A stretch of 44,156 nt of DNA from an uncultured Desulfuromonadales bacterium (lineage in GTDB: Bacteria > Desulfobacterota > Desulfuromonadia > Geobacterales > CAIOGM01). Within the stretch, counting starts at the first letter, position 1. Each line of letters starts with the position of its first letter. This document shows positions 33,546 through 40,392 of the stretch, piece after piece. The DNA lies in NCBI GenBank assembly GCA_903929485.1, contig CAIYUY010000045.1, forward strand, positions 1 through 44,156. The letters run 5' to 3'. The translations under genes and the position numbers were made by a program. The notes under the pieces were generated by a model. That model made no database searches and had not been told where the DNA came from. It saw only the letters and a program-made list of their open reading frames with translations.

Positions 33546-34406
33546 ATGAGCCAGACCTATTACCGATTTCTCTTTCCAGCGCTGCTCCTTTTGGTTGCAG
33601 GGGGGTGTGTTTCCACCGGAACCTTTGACAAAAAGGCCGCCGAGGCGGAGAGCCTGACCCGGGAGGTGGCTCTTCTGCGCCAGGCGGAGTCCCAGCGGGT
33701 CAAGGGAGAAAGTGACCAAGAGGCGCGCCGGGCGGAACTGGCGGTCCAAGTGACGGCTTTGACCGAACTGAACAGGAGATGCGAGACCGACAGGAATGGG
33801 GTGGAAGGGCTGCTCAGGGCCAAGGAAGGTGTCCTCTCCTCCTCCATCTTCGATCTCCGCCAGAAAAACGCCGAACTCTCCGGAAGCAATCTCTCCCTGA
33901 AACAGGATCTTGACAACATCCTTAAAACCAGGCTCGACGATGTCCGAAAAACAAGTTCCGTCTACGAAGAGTTGCTCGGACTCATGAAGGATGAGATCTC
34001 TCGGGGAGAGTCCACCGTTTCCGAGTTGCGGGGAATCCTGACGGTGACCCTGTTTGAACCCCTTCTCTTCGATCCGGGCGCGGTGAAGCTGAAACCGACG
34101 GCCGGATCAACGCTGCGGAAACTGGCCGGCTACCTCAAGGAGGTGAAGGGGAAGAGCTTCCGGGTGGAAGGGTACACCGAAACGGCGCTGAGTGCTTCCT
34201 GGTCGCTGCAACAGTATCCCTCCGGATGGGAACTGGCCGCGGCGCGGGCCGTCGTCGTCACCCGTTTTCTTCAGCAGGAAGGGATCCCGCCCCTGGCTCT
34301 TTCGGCTCTTTCCCACGGAGAATACCGGCCTCTGTCGGATAATATCTCTGAACTAGGTCGAACCAGAAACCGTCGCATCCAGCTTGTAGTCATCCCCAAA
34401 GAGTGA
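33546..34406 (+). CDS. OmpA-family lipoprotein with coiled coil
   Basis: The 286-residue protein has a lipoprotein signal (MSQTYYRFLFPALLLLVAGG followed by Cys; lipobox VAGGC). A charged coiled-coil stretch of about 100 residues follows (EAESLTREVALLRQAESQ and so on), then an OmpA/MotB-type domain: LTVTLFEPLLFDPGAVKLKP, STLRKLAGYLKEVKGKSFRV, EGYTE, LAAARAVVVTRFLQQEGI and a terminal NRRIQLVVIP. The domain binds peptidoglycan; the anchor is in the outer membrane. It probably links the two, like Pal. The segment normally reading NxxLSxxRA is AAARA, so the site is slightly atypical. It is co-transcribed with the Smr gene (five-base gap). Confidence 0.87.
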   Translation: MSQTYYRFLFPALLLLVAGGCVSTGTFDKKAAEAESLTREVALLRQAESQRVKGESDQEARRAELAVQVTALTELNRRCETDRNGVEGLLRAKEGVLSSSIFDLRQKNAELSGSNLSLKQDLDNILKTRLDDVRKTSSVYEELLGLMKDEISRGESTVSELRGILTVTLFEPLLFDPGAVKLKPTAGSTLRKLAGYLKEVKGKSFRVEGYTETALSASWSLQQYPSGWELAAARAVVVTRFLQQEGIPPLALSALSHGEYRPLSDNISELGRTRNRRIQLVVIPKE

Positions 34407-34411
34407 AGCCG

Positions 34412-35110
34412 ATGAAAAAACAGCAGCAACTCCCCAAACCGAAAGAGTTCGCACCGGCCCCGTTCTCGGCGCTGAAGGGGCTGGCCGTCAAGGCTATGAG
34501 TGCTTCTTCCGCCAAGCCCTCACCTCCTCTCCCTCCACCTTTGCCGGTAGTCGACGAGGATGACCTGGATCTTTTTTTCTCGGCGGTCTCGGATGTGCGC
34601 CCGCTGACGTTTTCTCGCTGGGGAGAGTCCTCTTCCCCGGCTCCCCCTAATCCGGTCATCCGGGTCAGAAAGCTTGAGGAAGAGGAGAGCGCGCTCTTCC
34701 TCGCGTCGCTAACGGGGATGAATGTTCGATTTCAGGACGAGATTCCCGACGAGGATGATTCGTTCTCCTCCCTGTCCGCCGGCCGGCTGAAACAGCTCAG
34801 GCTGGGAACCATAAAGATCAGGATGGAACTTGATCTGCACGGGTTGACCCGCGACGAGGCGTTGGAGAGTCTCGACCGTTTCATCACCGGCGCTTGGCGG
34901 AGGGAGTTGAAGGCGGTGCTTGTTATCACCGGTAAGGGGAATAACTCCTCCGGTGAGCCGGTTCTCCAAGCGGCGGTGGCGGGATGGCTGCGAGACAAGG
35001 GGAGCAAGAGAGTCGTTGAGTTCGCCCCCGCCCCCCGCCGGATGGGGGGAACCGGCGCCTATGTCGTCTTTCTGAGGTCCCGGGAAGAAGCAGGTGAGAA
35101 TGAAACGTAG
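34412..35110 (+). CDS. Smr domain protein
   Basis: The 232-residue protein has a disordered Pro/Ser-rich N-terminus (KPSPPLPPPLPVVDEDDLDL) and a C-terminal Smr domain: MELDLHGLTRDEALESLDRF with the LDxH motif, VLVITGKGNNSSGEPVL with the TGxG motif, and VVEFAPAPRRMGGTGAYVVF. Smr domains are DNA or RNA endonucleases or nucleic-acid-binding units related to MutS2. Both signature motifs are intact. ATG 34412 is preferred; a GTG at 34403 overlaps the previous stop. The end of the protein (NET) and its TAG stop lie within a palindromic repeat (35101-35132), so the C-terminus may be repeat-derived. Confidence 0.88.
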   Translation: MKKQQQLPKPKEFAPAPFSALKGLAVKAMSASSAKPSPPLPPPLPVVDEDDLDLFFSAVSDVRPLTFSRWGESSSPAPPNPVIRVRKLEEEESALFLASLTGMNVRFQDEIPDEDDSFSSLSAGRLKQLRLGTIKIRMELDLHGLTRDEALESLDRFITGAWRRELKAVLVITGKGNNSSGEPVLQAAVAGWLRDKGSKRVVEFAPAPRRMGGTGAYVVFLRSREEAGENET

Positions 35111-35132
35111 GGGCGCGGCTTGCCGCGCCCCT
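35101..35132. repeat. Perfect palindrome at the Smr stop codon
   Basis: The arms AGGGGCGCGGC (35109-35119) and GCCGCGCCCCT (35122-35132) are perfect, with a TT loop; TGAAACGT precedes them. The Smr stop codon TAG (35108-35110) is inside. Related copies are at 29672-29700 and 36131-36161. Confidence 0.85.
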
Positions 35133-35144
35133 GTTGGTGATGAA

Positions 35145-35165
35145 GGGTGAGGGGTGAGGGATGAG
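35145..35165 (+). repeat. Heptamer array running into the hydrolase start codon
   Basis: Three 7-base units (GGGTGAG, GGGTGAG, GGATGAG) end with the ATG of the next gene (35161). The array provides the G-rich stretch that can act as the ribosome site. Confidence 0.65.
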
Positions 35166-36039
35166 GAATGCCGAACCGGATACCGTCTGGAACTGTTTCG
35201 GCTTTGGACCGGAGGTTTGCATCCGGTATGAACGGCAGGGGCGCGGCCCGATTCCGGTTCTCCTGCTCCACGGTTTCGCCGCTTCCCGAGCGACTTGGGA
35301 CGACCTCCGGGAACTTTTCCCCCTGGACCGGTACACCCTTTACCTCATTGATCTCAAGGGGTTCGGTCGCTCTTCCAAGCCCCCCAACGGCGACTACGGC
35401 CCCGTGGAACAGGGCGCCATCCTTTTGGCTTTTCTTTCGGAGCTGCAGCTGACCAACGTTATCCTGGTGGGACATTCCTACGGGGGGACGGTGGCGCTCA
35501 TGGCCCTCCTCATGGCCCGCAGATCCGCATGGCGGGAACTCTTCGCCGGAGCCGTCCTCATGGGCGTCCCGGCTTGGCCTCAGCATCTCCCCCGATTTTT
35601 CCGCTACCTCAAGGCCCCTTTCCTGGGGAGCCTCCTTTTGCATCTCCTTCCCAACCGTTACGTAGTCACCCGGGCGCTGGAATCGGTCTACTTTGACAGG
35701 AAGCTGGCGGATGACCGTCATCGAAAACGGTACGCCGACTGTTTTCGGGGGGAGGGGACGGTGAGCGCCCTGGTCAGGACGGCGCGTCAAATGGTTCCCG
35801 AGAAGTGGGAGGAGTTCTGCGCCGAATATCCCGCACTGGAAACGCCGCTCCTGCTGCTCTGGGGGCGGGAGGATCGGGTCGTGCGCTTGCGACAGGGGGA
35901 ACGACTCCGTGCTACGGTTCCCGGAGCACGTCTGGAGGTCATCAGCCACTGCGGGCACAATCCCCATGAAGAGCATCCCGAGGAGGCCTGGAATATTATC
36001 CGGCGTTTTCTGGAAGAAGTAACGCAGGTGCAAGGGTGA
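35161..36039 (+). CDS. Alpha/beta hydrolase
   Basis: The 292-residue cytoplasmic hydrolase has the oxyanion segment VLLLHGFAASRATWDDL, nucleophile elbow ILVGHSYGGTVAL (Ser in GHSYG), acid LLLWGREDRVV and catalytic His in SHCGHNPHEEHPEE. A helical lid of about 80 residues (LPRFFRYLKAPFLGSLLLHL and after) lies between. The substrate is unknown; esterase, haloalkane-dehalogenase-like or epoxide-hydrolase-like chemistry are all possible. Both ends are in 7-base-period arrays: the start codon ATG 35161 and the stop TGA 36037-36039. GGGGTGAGGG serves as ribosome site. Length is normal for the family. Confidence 0.88.
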   Translation: MRNAEPDTVWNCFGFGPEVCIRYERQGRGPIPVLLLHGFAASRATWDDLRELFPLDRYTLYLIDLKGFGRSSKPPNGDYGPVEQGAILLAFLSELQLTNVILVGHSYGGTVALMALLMARRSAWRELFAGAVLMGVPAWPQHLPRFFRYLKAPFLGSLLLHLLPNRYVVTRALESVYFDRKLADDRHRKRYADCFRGEGTVSALVRTARQMVPEKWEEFCAEYPALETPLLLLWGREDRVVRLRQGERLRATVPGARLEVISHCGHNPHEEHPEEAWNIIRRFLEEVTQVQG

Positions 36040-36061
36040 AGTGTGAAGAGTGAAAGGTGAA
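36034..36061 (+). repeat. Heptamer array across the hydrolase stop codon
   Basis: Four units (GGGTGAA, GTGTGAA, GAGTGAA, AGGTGAA) are in uninterrupted phase; the first contains the TGA stop (36037-36039). Confidence 0.7.
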
Positions 36062-36090
36062 AAGGGCAAAAGGCGAATCGCAGGGGTGTA

Positions 36091-36161
36091 GGGCGAATCT
36101 TGTATTCGCCCGATTATAATGGTGAATGGTGAAAACGTAGGGGCACGGCATGCCGTGCCCC
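36091..36161. repeat. Two palindromes and a heptamer pair before the nuclease remnant
   Basis: GGGCGAAT / ATTCGCCC (36091-36111, five-base loop) is followed by two TGGTGAA units (36120-36133) and by a perfect 22-base palindrome with arms GGGGCACGGCA and TGCCGTGCCCC (36140-36161). The AACGTA before it is shared with the copies at 29673 and 35104. Confidence 0.75.
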
Positions 36162-36201
36162 CGGGAGATATTGCCGTACGCCTCATTCTTTTTGGGAAAC
36201 C

Positions 36202-36747
36202 TTGCCTGGGGCTAACCGTCTCCGCCGTCTCACCCATCCGCCGGATCAAAACCTCAAAGAGGTCCGGTCCAGCCTGAACGACGCCCTGTTACAGGCATTA
36301 TCCCAGGACCCCATGGCTCCGGCCGCCAACGTCAGCCGGCTTTACGACATTCTCATGGCCGACGATCTTTTTGCCCCGCGGGAGCTGTTCCACTCCTTCC
36401 ATGCCTCCATCCCCCACGACTGGTACCGAAAAAACCAGCGTGCCGGCCATGAAGGGTACTACGCCAGTATCTTCTACAGCTACTTTGCCGCCTTGGGGCT
36501 TGACATAACCGTTGAAGACGCCACCAACAGGGGGCGGATCGACATGACGGTCCGCTTCAACTGCCGGATCTATCCGTTCGAATTCAAGGTGGTGGAGATG
36601 ATTCCGGAAGGGAAGGCTTTGGAGCAGTTGAAACGCAAAGGTTATGCCGAGAAATACCGACAGTACGATGAGTCGATCAGCCTCATCGGCGTGGAGTTCA
36701 GCCGCGACAGCCGGAACATCGTGGGGTTTCAGGTGGAAGAAGGGTGA
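36202..36747 (+). pseudogene. C-terminal remnant of an AAA-ATPase-like / PD-(D/E)xK nuclease family protein
   Basis: The open frame of about 181 residues aligns by eye with only the C-terminal part of AAA-ATPase-like proteins that end in a PDDEXK_9 nuclease domain: FHASIPHDWYRKNQRAGHEG, FYSYFAALGLDITVEDATNR, then GRIDMTVRF (Asp) and YPFEFKVVE (E-x-K), and YAEKYRQ. Complete members are usually over 500 residues and start with a P-loop ATPase; none is present upstream. The frame opens with TTG and has no ribosome site. It follows repeat arrays on both sides, so a rearrangement at the repeats may have removed the front. A short stand-alone nuclease domain cannot be ruled out. Confidence 0.72.
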
Positions 36748-36787
36748 AAAAATTGTGAATTATGAATTGTGAATTGTGAATGGTGAA
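36742..36787 (+). repeat. Heptamer array after the nuclease remnant
   Basis: Units of the type TTGTGAA (36753-36759, 36767-36773, 36774-36780) with variants TTATGAA and TGGTGAA, and GGGTGAA at the stop codon, are in phase from 36753 to 36787. It precedes the rpe promoter. Confidence 0.8.
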
Positions 36788-36801
36788 ACTATTTTTCGAG
36801 C

Positions 36802-36830
36802 TTGAAACCGTTGTCGTTTGTCGCTACACT
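36802..36830 (+). promoter_or_regulatory. Sigma-70 promoter of rpe
   Basis: TTGAAA (36802-36807) and TACACT (36825-36830) are separated by 17 bases, about 50 bases before ATG 36880. Confidence 0.65.
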
Positions 36831-36879
36831 GCATCCGTCGTCCTAAGCGCGACCATCTCTTACTCCCATCGAGGAAACC

Positions 36880-37545
36880 ATGAAAAAGATCGCACCATCA
36901 ATCCTCTCCGCCGATTTTTCACGATTGGGAGAGGAGATCAGGGCCGTGGAGGCGGCAGGAGCAGATTATATTCATGTGGACGTCATGGACGGCCACTTCG
37001 TTCCCAACATCACCATCGGCCCGCCGGTGGTGGCCTCCCTGCGCAAGGTGACCCGGCTTCCTCTTGATGTCCATCTGATGATCGAGAATCCCGCTCGCTA
37101 TGTTCTTGACTTCGCCAAGGCCGGCGCCGATCTCATCGTAGTTCACGCCGAGGCCGATGCCCACCTCCATCGCACCGTGCAGCTCATTAAATCCCTGGGA
37201 AAGAAGGCGGGGGTCTCGCTGAATCCCGCCACCTCCCTGCACGTCCTCGATCATATCATCGAGGATCTTGATTTGGTACTTCTCATGACCGTCAACCCCG
37301 GATTCGGGGGGCAATCCTTCATCGAGTCATCCCTTCCCAAGATTCAGTCCCTTCGCGCCCTCCTGGATCGGCGGGGACTGGAGGCGGAACTGGAGGTGGA
37401 CGGCGGGGTTACCGTGGAGAATATCGCCCGGATCTCCCACGCCGGCGCCGACGTCTTCGTGGCGGGGAGCGCCGTTTTCAACGGCGGGGATTATGCCGCA
37501 ACCATCGGTGAGATGCGGCGCCGGTTCCGGGAACCGCTGCTTTAA
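36880..37545 (+). CDS. rpe: Ribulose-phosphate 3-epimerase
   Basis: The 221-residue TIM-barrel metalloenzyme interconverts ribulose 5-phosphate and xylulose 5-phosphate. Signatures: [83 protein letters not shown] and [11 protein letters not shown]. Metal ligands His and Asp are all in place (HVDVMD, DVHLM, EVDGG). ATG 36880 has GAGGAAACC just upstream, and a good promoter precedes it. Full length, no oddities. The heptamer array starts eight bases after its stop codon. Confidence 0.97.
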   Translation: MKKIAPSILSADFSRLGEEIRAVEAAGADYIHVDVMDGHFVPNITIGPPVVASLRKVTRLPLDVHLMIENPARYVLDFAKAGADLIVVHAEADAHLHRTVQLIKSLGKKAGVSLNPATSLHVLDHIIEDLDLVLLMTVNPGFGGQSFIESSLPKIQSLRALLDRRGLEAELEVDGGVTVENIARISHAGADVFVAGSAVFNGGDYAATIGEMRRRFREPLL

Positions 37546-37552
37546 AATCTCC

Positions 37553-37671
37553 GTTCAAGGTTCCGGGTTCTACGTTCTACGTTAACCGTTCAGCATCCAA
37601 CACTCAACATTCAACATTCAACACTCAACATTCAACACTCAACATTCAACACTCAACATTCGGCATTCCAT
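37553..37671 (+). repeat. Seventeen-unit heptamer array between rpe and the amidohydrolase
   Basis: Every seven bases from 37553 a TTC-type unit begins: GTTCAAG, GTTCCGG, GTTCTAC twice, GTTAACC, GTTCAGC, ATCCAAC, then alternating ACTCAAC and ATTCAAC (nine units), and lastly ATTCGGC and ATTCCAT. The phase never slips across 119 bases, and the last unit contains the first two bases of the amidohydrolase ATG (37670). Confidence 0.9.
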
Positions 37672-38470
37672 GTTCTCTGCTCAGGGTTCACTACCTTTAT
37701 TTGACGCTCATTTCCATATCATGGACCAGCGGTTTCCGCTGACCCCCAATAACGGGTATCTGCCGGAACCCTTCTCCCGCGGCGACTACCTGGCCCGGAT
37801 GGGAGGGTACGATCTCCGGGGTGGAGCCGTGGTCTCCGGTTCTTTTCAGGGGTATGATCAGGGGTATCTGTCGGCTGCCCTCCGGACATTGGGACCTGGC
37901 TTCGTGGGAGTTACTCAGCTTCCGGCGTCGGTTTCCGACAAGGAGCTCCTTTTCCTGGATAAAGCGGGGGTCCGGGGATTACGGTTCAACCTGAAGCGGG
38001 GGGGATCGGAAGGGGTGGAGCATCTGGATCGATTGGCGCGGCGCGTCCACGAACTTGTCGGCTGGCACGTGGAGCTCTACGTGGAGTCGCGGGATCTGGG
38101 GGAACTCTTCGGTACTCTGGCAGGGCTCCCCGCGGTGAGCATCGATCATCTGGGGCTTGGTGGGGAGGGGTTCAAAAGCCTGCTGATGCTGGCGGAGCAG
38201 GGGGTCCGGGTCAAGGCGACGGGGTTCGGCAGGGTCGATTTTCCGGTGAAAACCGCCCTTCGGGAGCTGTACGCCGCCAATCCGGCGGCGCTCATGTTTG
38301 GCACCGATCTCCCCTCCACCCGGGCGCCGCGCCCCTACGATGATAACGATGTTACTCTTCTCCTGGACGCTCTGGGAGAAGAGGGGGCCCGCCGGGTTTT
38401 TCATGATAACGCCGTCGCCTTCTATCGTCAGGAGATCAACTATTTGAATCGCTCCCACCACACTCCTTGA
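37670..38470 (+). CDS. Amidohydrolase family protein (amidohydrolase_2, PDC-hydrolase-like)
   Basis: The 266-residue TIM-barrel metalloenzyme carries LFDAHFHIMDQRFPL (the H-x-H metal site near residue 14), GYDQGYLSAALRTLG, GVRGLRFNL, VSIDHLGLGG (His) and ALMFGTDLPSTRAPRPYDD (the catalytic Asp). It resembles 2-pyrone-4,6-dicarboxylate hydrolases and other COG3618-type lactonases; the real substrate is unknown. The start at ATG 37670 gives the conserved DAHFH at the usual distance, but there is no ribosome site, since the upstream bases are a repeat array. The stop overlaps the -35 box of the symporter operon promoter. Confidence 0.85.
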   Translation: MFSAQGSLPLFDAHFHIMDQRFPLTPNNGYLPEPFSRGDYLARMGGYDLRGGAVVSGSFQGYDQGYLSAALRTLGPGFVGVTQLPASVSDKELLFLDKAGVRGLRFNLKRGGSEGVEHLDRLARRVHELVGWHVELYVESRDLGELFGTLAGLPAVSIDHLGLGGEGFKSLLMLAEQGVRVKATGFGRVDFPVKTALRELYAANPAALMFGTDLPSTRAPRPYDDNDVTLLLDALGEEGARRVFHDNAVAFYRQEINYLNRSHHTP

Positions 38471-38495
38471 CTCAGCAAGTAGAACACCGTACCAT
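38467..38495 (+). promoter_or_regulatory. Sigma-70 promoter of the symporter operon
   Basis: TTGACT (38467-38472) and TACCAT (38490-38495) are separated by 17 bases, 40 bases before ATG 38535. The -35 box contains the amidohydrolase stop codon. Confidence 0.6.
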
Positions 38496-38534
38496 GCGAA
38501 CTCTCAACCAATTTTCTATCCCCGGAGGGTCGTC

Positions 38535-38861
38535 ATGAGCGAAAAACCGTGGTCTGAAGTCAACTTCCTTCGCCCCAAGAAGGGGTATATGGGGGGTGAA
38601 GTCCTCATCACTCTGGTGATCCTGATTGGCTGGGGGGGGGCGACTTTCGGTTTTCAGCTTCTCCAGAAATTTCTGGAGACGACTCCCGCTGGGGAAAATA
38701 TCTTCACCCGTTTTACTTTTTTTAACCTGCCGTTCAATGTCTGGTTCACCGGCCAGTTCCTCCCCCTCTGGTTCGTACTCCTCTGTATCGTCTTCAATCT
38801 TTACATCGACCGGTTGACGGAGCGACACAGTCGCGTGAGATATCCCTATGAACATGAGTGA
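38535..38861 (+). CDS. DUF4212 protein, small subunit of a sodium/solute symporter
   Basis: The 108-residue protein has two membrane spans (EVLITLVILIGWGGATFGF and FLPLWFVLLCIVFNLYIDRL) and family signatures FLRPKKGYMGGEVLI, FFNLPFNVWFTGQFLPLWF and the terminal RLTERHS. DUF4212 proteins pair with VC_2705-type members of the sodium/solute symporter family, and the partner gene overlaps by 14 bases here. The small subunit is thought to assist the large one; its exact role is unproven. ATG 38535 follows GGAGGGTCGTC. Starts the symporter operon. Confidence 0.93.
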   Translation: MSEKPWSEVNFLRPKKGYMGGEVLITLVILIGWGGATFGFQLLQKFLETTPAGENIFTRFTFFNLPFNVWFTGQFLPLWFVLLCIVFNLYIDRLTERHSRVRYPYEHE

Positions 38862-40383
38862 CCTTCATATCAAGTTCGTCCCCCTGGTCATCACCGTCGT
38901 GGTCCTGACCTCGTTTCTCCTGGTGGGGCTCCTCTACAAGGTTCGGGAAAGCTCCGAATACGGTCTGGGGGGGCGCTCCACCGGGCGGATAGGGAGCGGC
39001 GCCGCCATCGCCAGTAACTGGATGAGCGCCGCCAGTTTTCTCGGCATGGCCGGTTTCTTCTACCTGAACGGCTACCTGGGGTTGGCTTGCGTCATCGGTT
39101 GGACCGGCGGGTATGTCCTGCTCCTTACCCTTTTGGCGGGGCAGATCCGGCGCTTCGGCAAGTATACCGCCCCTGATTTTGTCGGTGAACGGTACGATTC
39201 ACCCATGGCGAGGCTGATCTCGGCCCTCATTTCCATCGCCATCTCGGTGATCTACTGCGCCGCCCAGTTCAAGGGGATCGGCATCCTCTTCGGCTGGCTT
39301 TTCGGTCTCCCCTACGACGCCGCCGTCACCCTGGGAGCCGTGGCCGTGATCTCCTATGTAGTCTTCGCCGGCTCCCAGGGGGTAATGAAAAATCAGAAAC
39401 TACAGTACACCATTCTTATTATCTCCTTTGTCGTCCCCCTCATGTTATTGGCGAAAAAACTCGGCTATTTCTGGATACTCCCCCAGTTCGGCTACGGAGC
39501 GGCGCTTGCCCAGGTTTCTCCGGAGTTCAGGGCCAGCTTTACCCTCCCCTTTGCCGGTTCGTCGCTGTTCCAATGGTCGGCCCTCTGTTTTACCCTGATG
39601 GTGGGGACAGCCGGTCTCCCCCATGTCCTTTCCCGGTTTTATATCGTACCCAATATCCGCGACGCCCGCTGGAGCGTGGTTTGGGGACTCTACTTTATCG
39701 CCCTCATCTACTGGTCCGCACCGGCTTATGCCGTCTTTGCCCGGCTCCTGGAGGCCAGAAGCGGCGTTGCGCCGGACCCGGCCACGGCCAGGGGGATGGC
39801 GGACATGATCGTCCTCACGGCGGCGACTCAGGGGGGGCTTCCGCTCTGGCTGGTGGGGGTTCTTGCCGCCGGGGGTTTGAGCGCCGCCTTCGCCACCGTT
39901 TCCGGGCTCCTCATGACCGGAGCAGCCTCCTGTTCCCACGATATCTATGCCGGGTTGTTGCATCCCGCCGCCTCGGAGTATCGCAAGATGCGAGTAGCCA
40001 AGGGGTGTACCTTGCTGCTGGCGCTGGTCGTCTATCTCATCGCGGTTAATCCCCCCGGGCTCATCGTGGAGATCACGGCGGTAGCCTTCGCCCTGGCCGG
40101 GAACACTATCTTTCCCGCTTTTCTCCTGGGTATCTGGTGGGGGCGCGCCAATCGGCAGGGGATCATTACCGGCATGCTTCTGGGAGTTCTGGTAACCTTT
40201 GCCGCGCCGCTGTTGGGCGGGCGGATCCCCTGGGTGGCCACGCTTTTTCCCCTCACCTCATCCGCCTTCTGCGGCGCCCCCCTGGTGATCCTCGTCACCA
40301 TCGCGGTGTCGCTTATGACTCCTGCGCCTCCCGAACGGATTCGACGTTTCCTGGCCACGGAAGTCCACGGTCATCTGGATTAG
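38848..40383 (+). CDS. Sodium/solute symporter, VC_2705 type (monocarboxylate transporter-like)
   Basis: The 511-residue inner-membrane protein has 12-13 hydrophobic spans and typical SSS segments: GLGGRSTGRIGSGAAIASNW, MSAASFLGMAGFFYLNGY, IRRFGKYTAPDFVGERYDSP, AVISYVVFAGSQGVMKNQKL, TLMVGTAGLPHVLSRFYI and LSAAFATVSGLLMTGAASCS. Relatives carry acetate and other short carboxylates, so organic acid uptake driven by sodium or protons is likely; the substrate cannot be read from sequence. It overlaps the DUF4212 gene and is followed nine bases later by a DUF294-like gene. No truncation. Confidence 0.93.
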   Translation: MNMSDLHIKFVPLVITVVVLTSFLLVGLLYKVRESSEYGLGGRSTGRIGSGAAIASNWMSAASFLGMAGFFYLNGYLGLACVIGWTGGYVLLLTLLAGQIRRFGKYTAPDFVGERYDSPMARLISALISIAISVIYCAAQFKGIGILFGWLFGLPYDAAVTLGAVAVISYVVFAGSQGVMKNQKLQYTILIISFVVPLMLLAKKLGYFWILPQFGYGAALAQVSPEFRASFTLPFAGSSLFQWSALCFTLMVGTAGLPHVLSRFYIVPNIRDARWSVVWGLYFIALIYWSAPAYAVFARLLEARSGVAPDPATARGMADMIVLTAATQGGLPLWLVGVLAAGGLSAAFATVSGLLMTGAASCSHDIYAGLLHPAASEYRKMRVAKGCTLLLALVVYLIAVNPPGLIVEITAVAFALAGNTIFPAFLLGIWWGRANRQGIITGMLLGVLVTFAAPLLGGRIPWVATLFPLTSSAFCGAPLVILVTIAVSLMTPAPPERIRRFLATEVHGHLD

Positions 40384-40392
40384 GGGGAGATT

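Noticed and set aside
35059-36249. Long minus-strand open frame across the alpha/beta hydrolase and repeats
   Set aside because: It reads through repeat arrays at both ends and is antisense to a gene with a full catalytic triad.
37553-37671. Looks like a CRISPR or other spaced repeat array
   Set aside because: Units are seven bases with no spacers and no cas genes are near; it is a simple tandem heptamer array.
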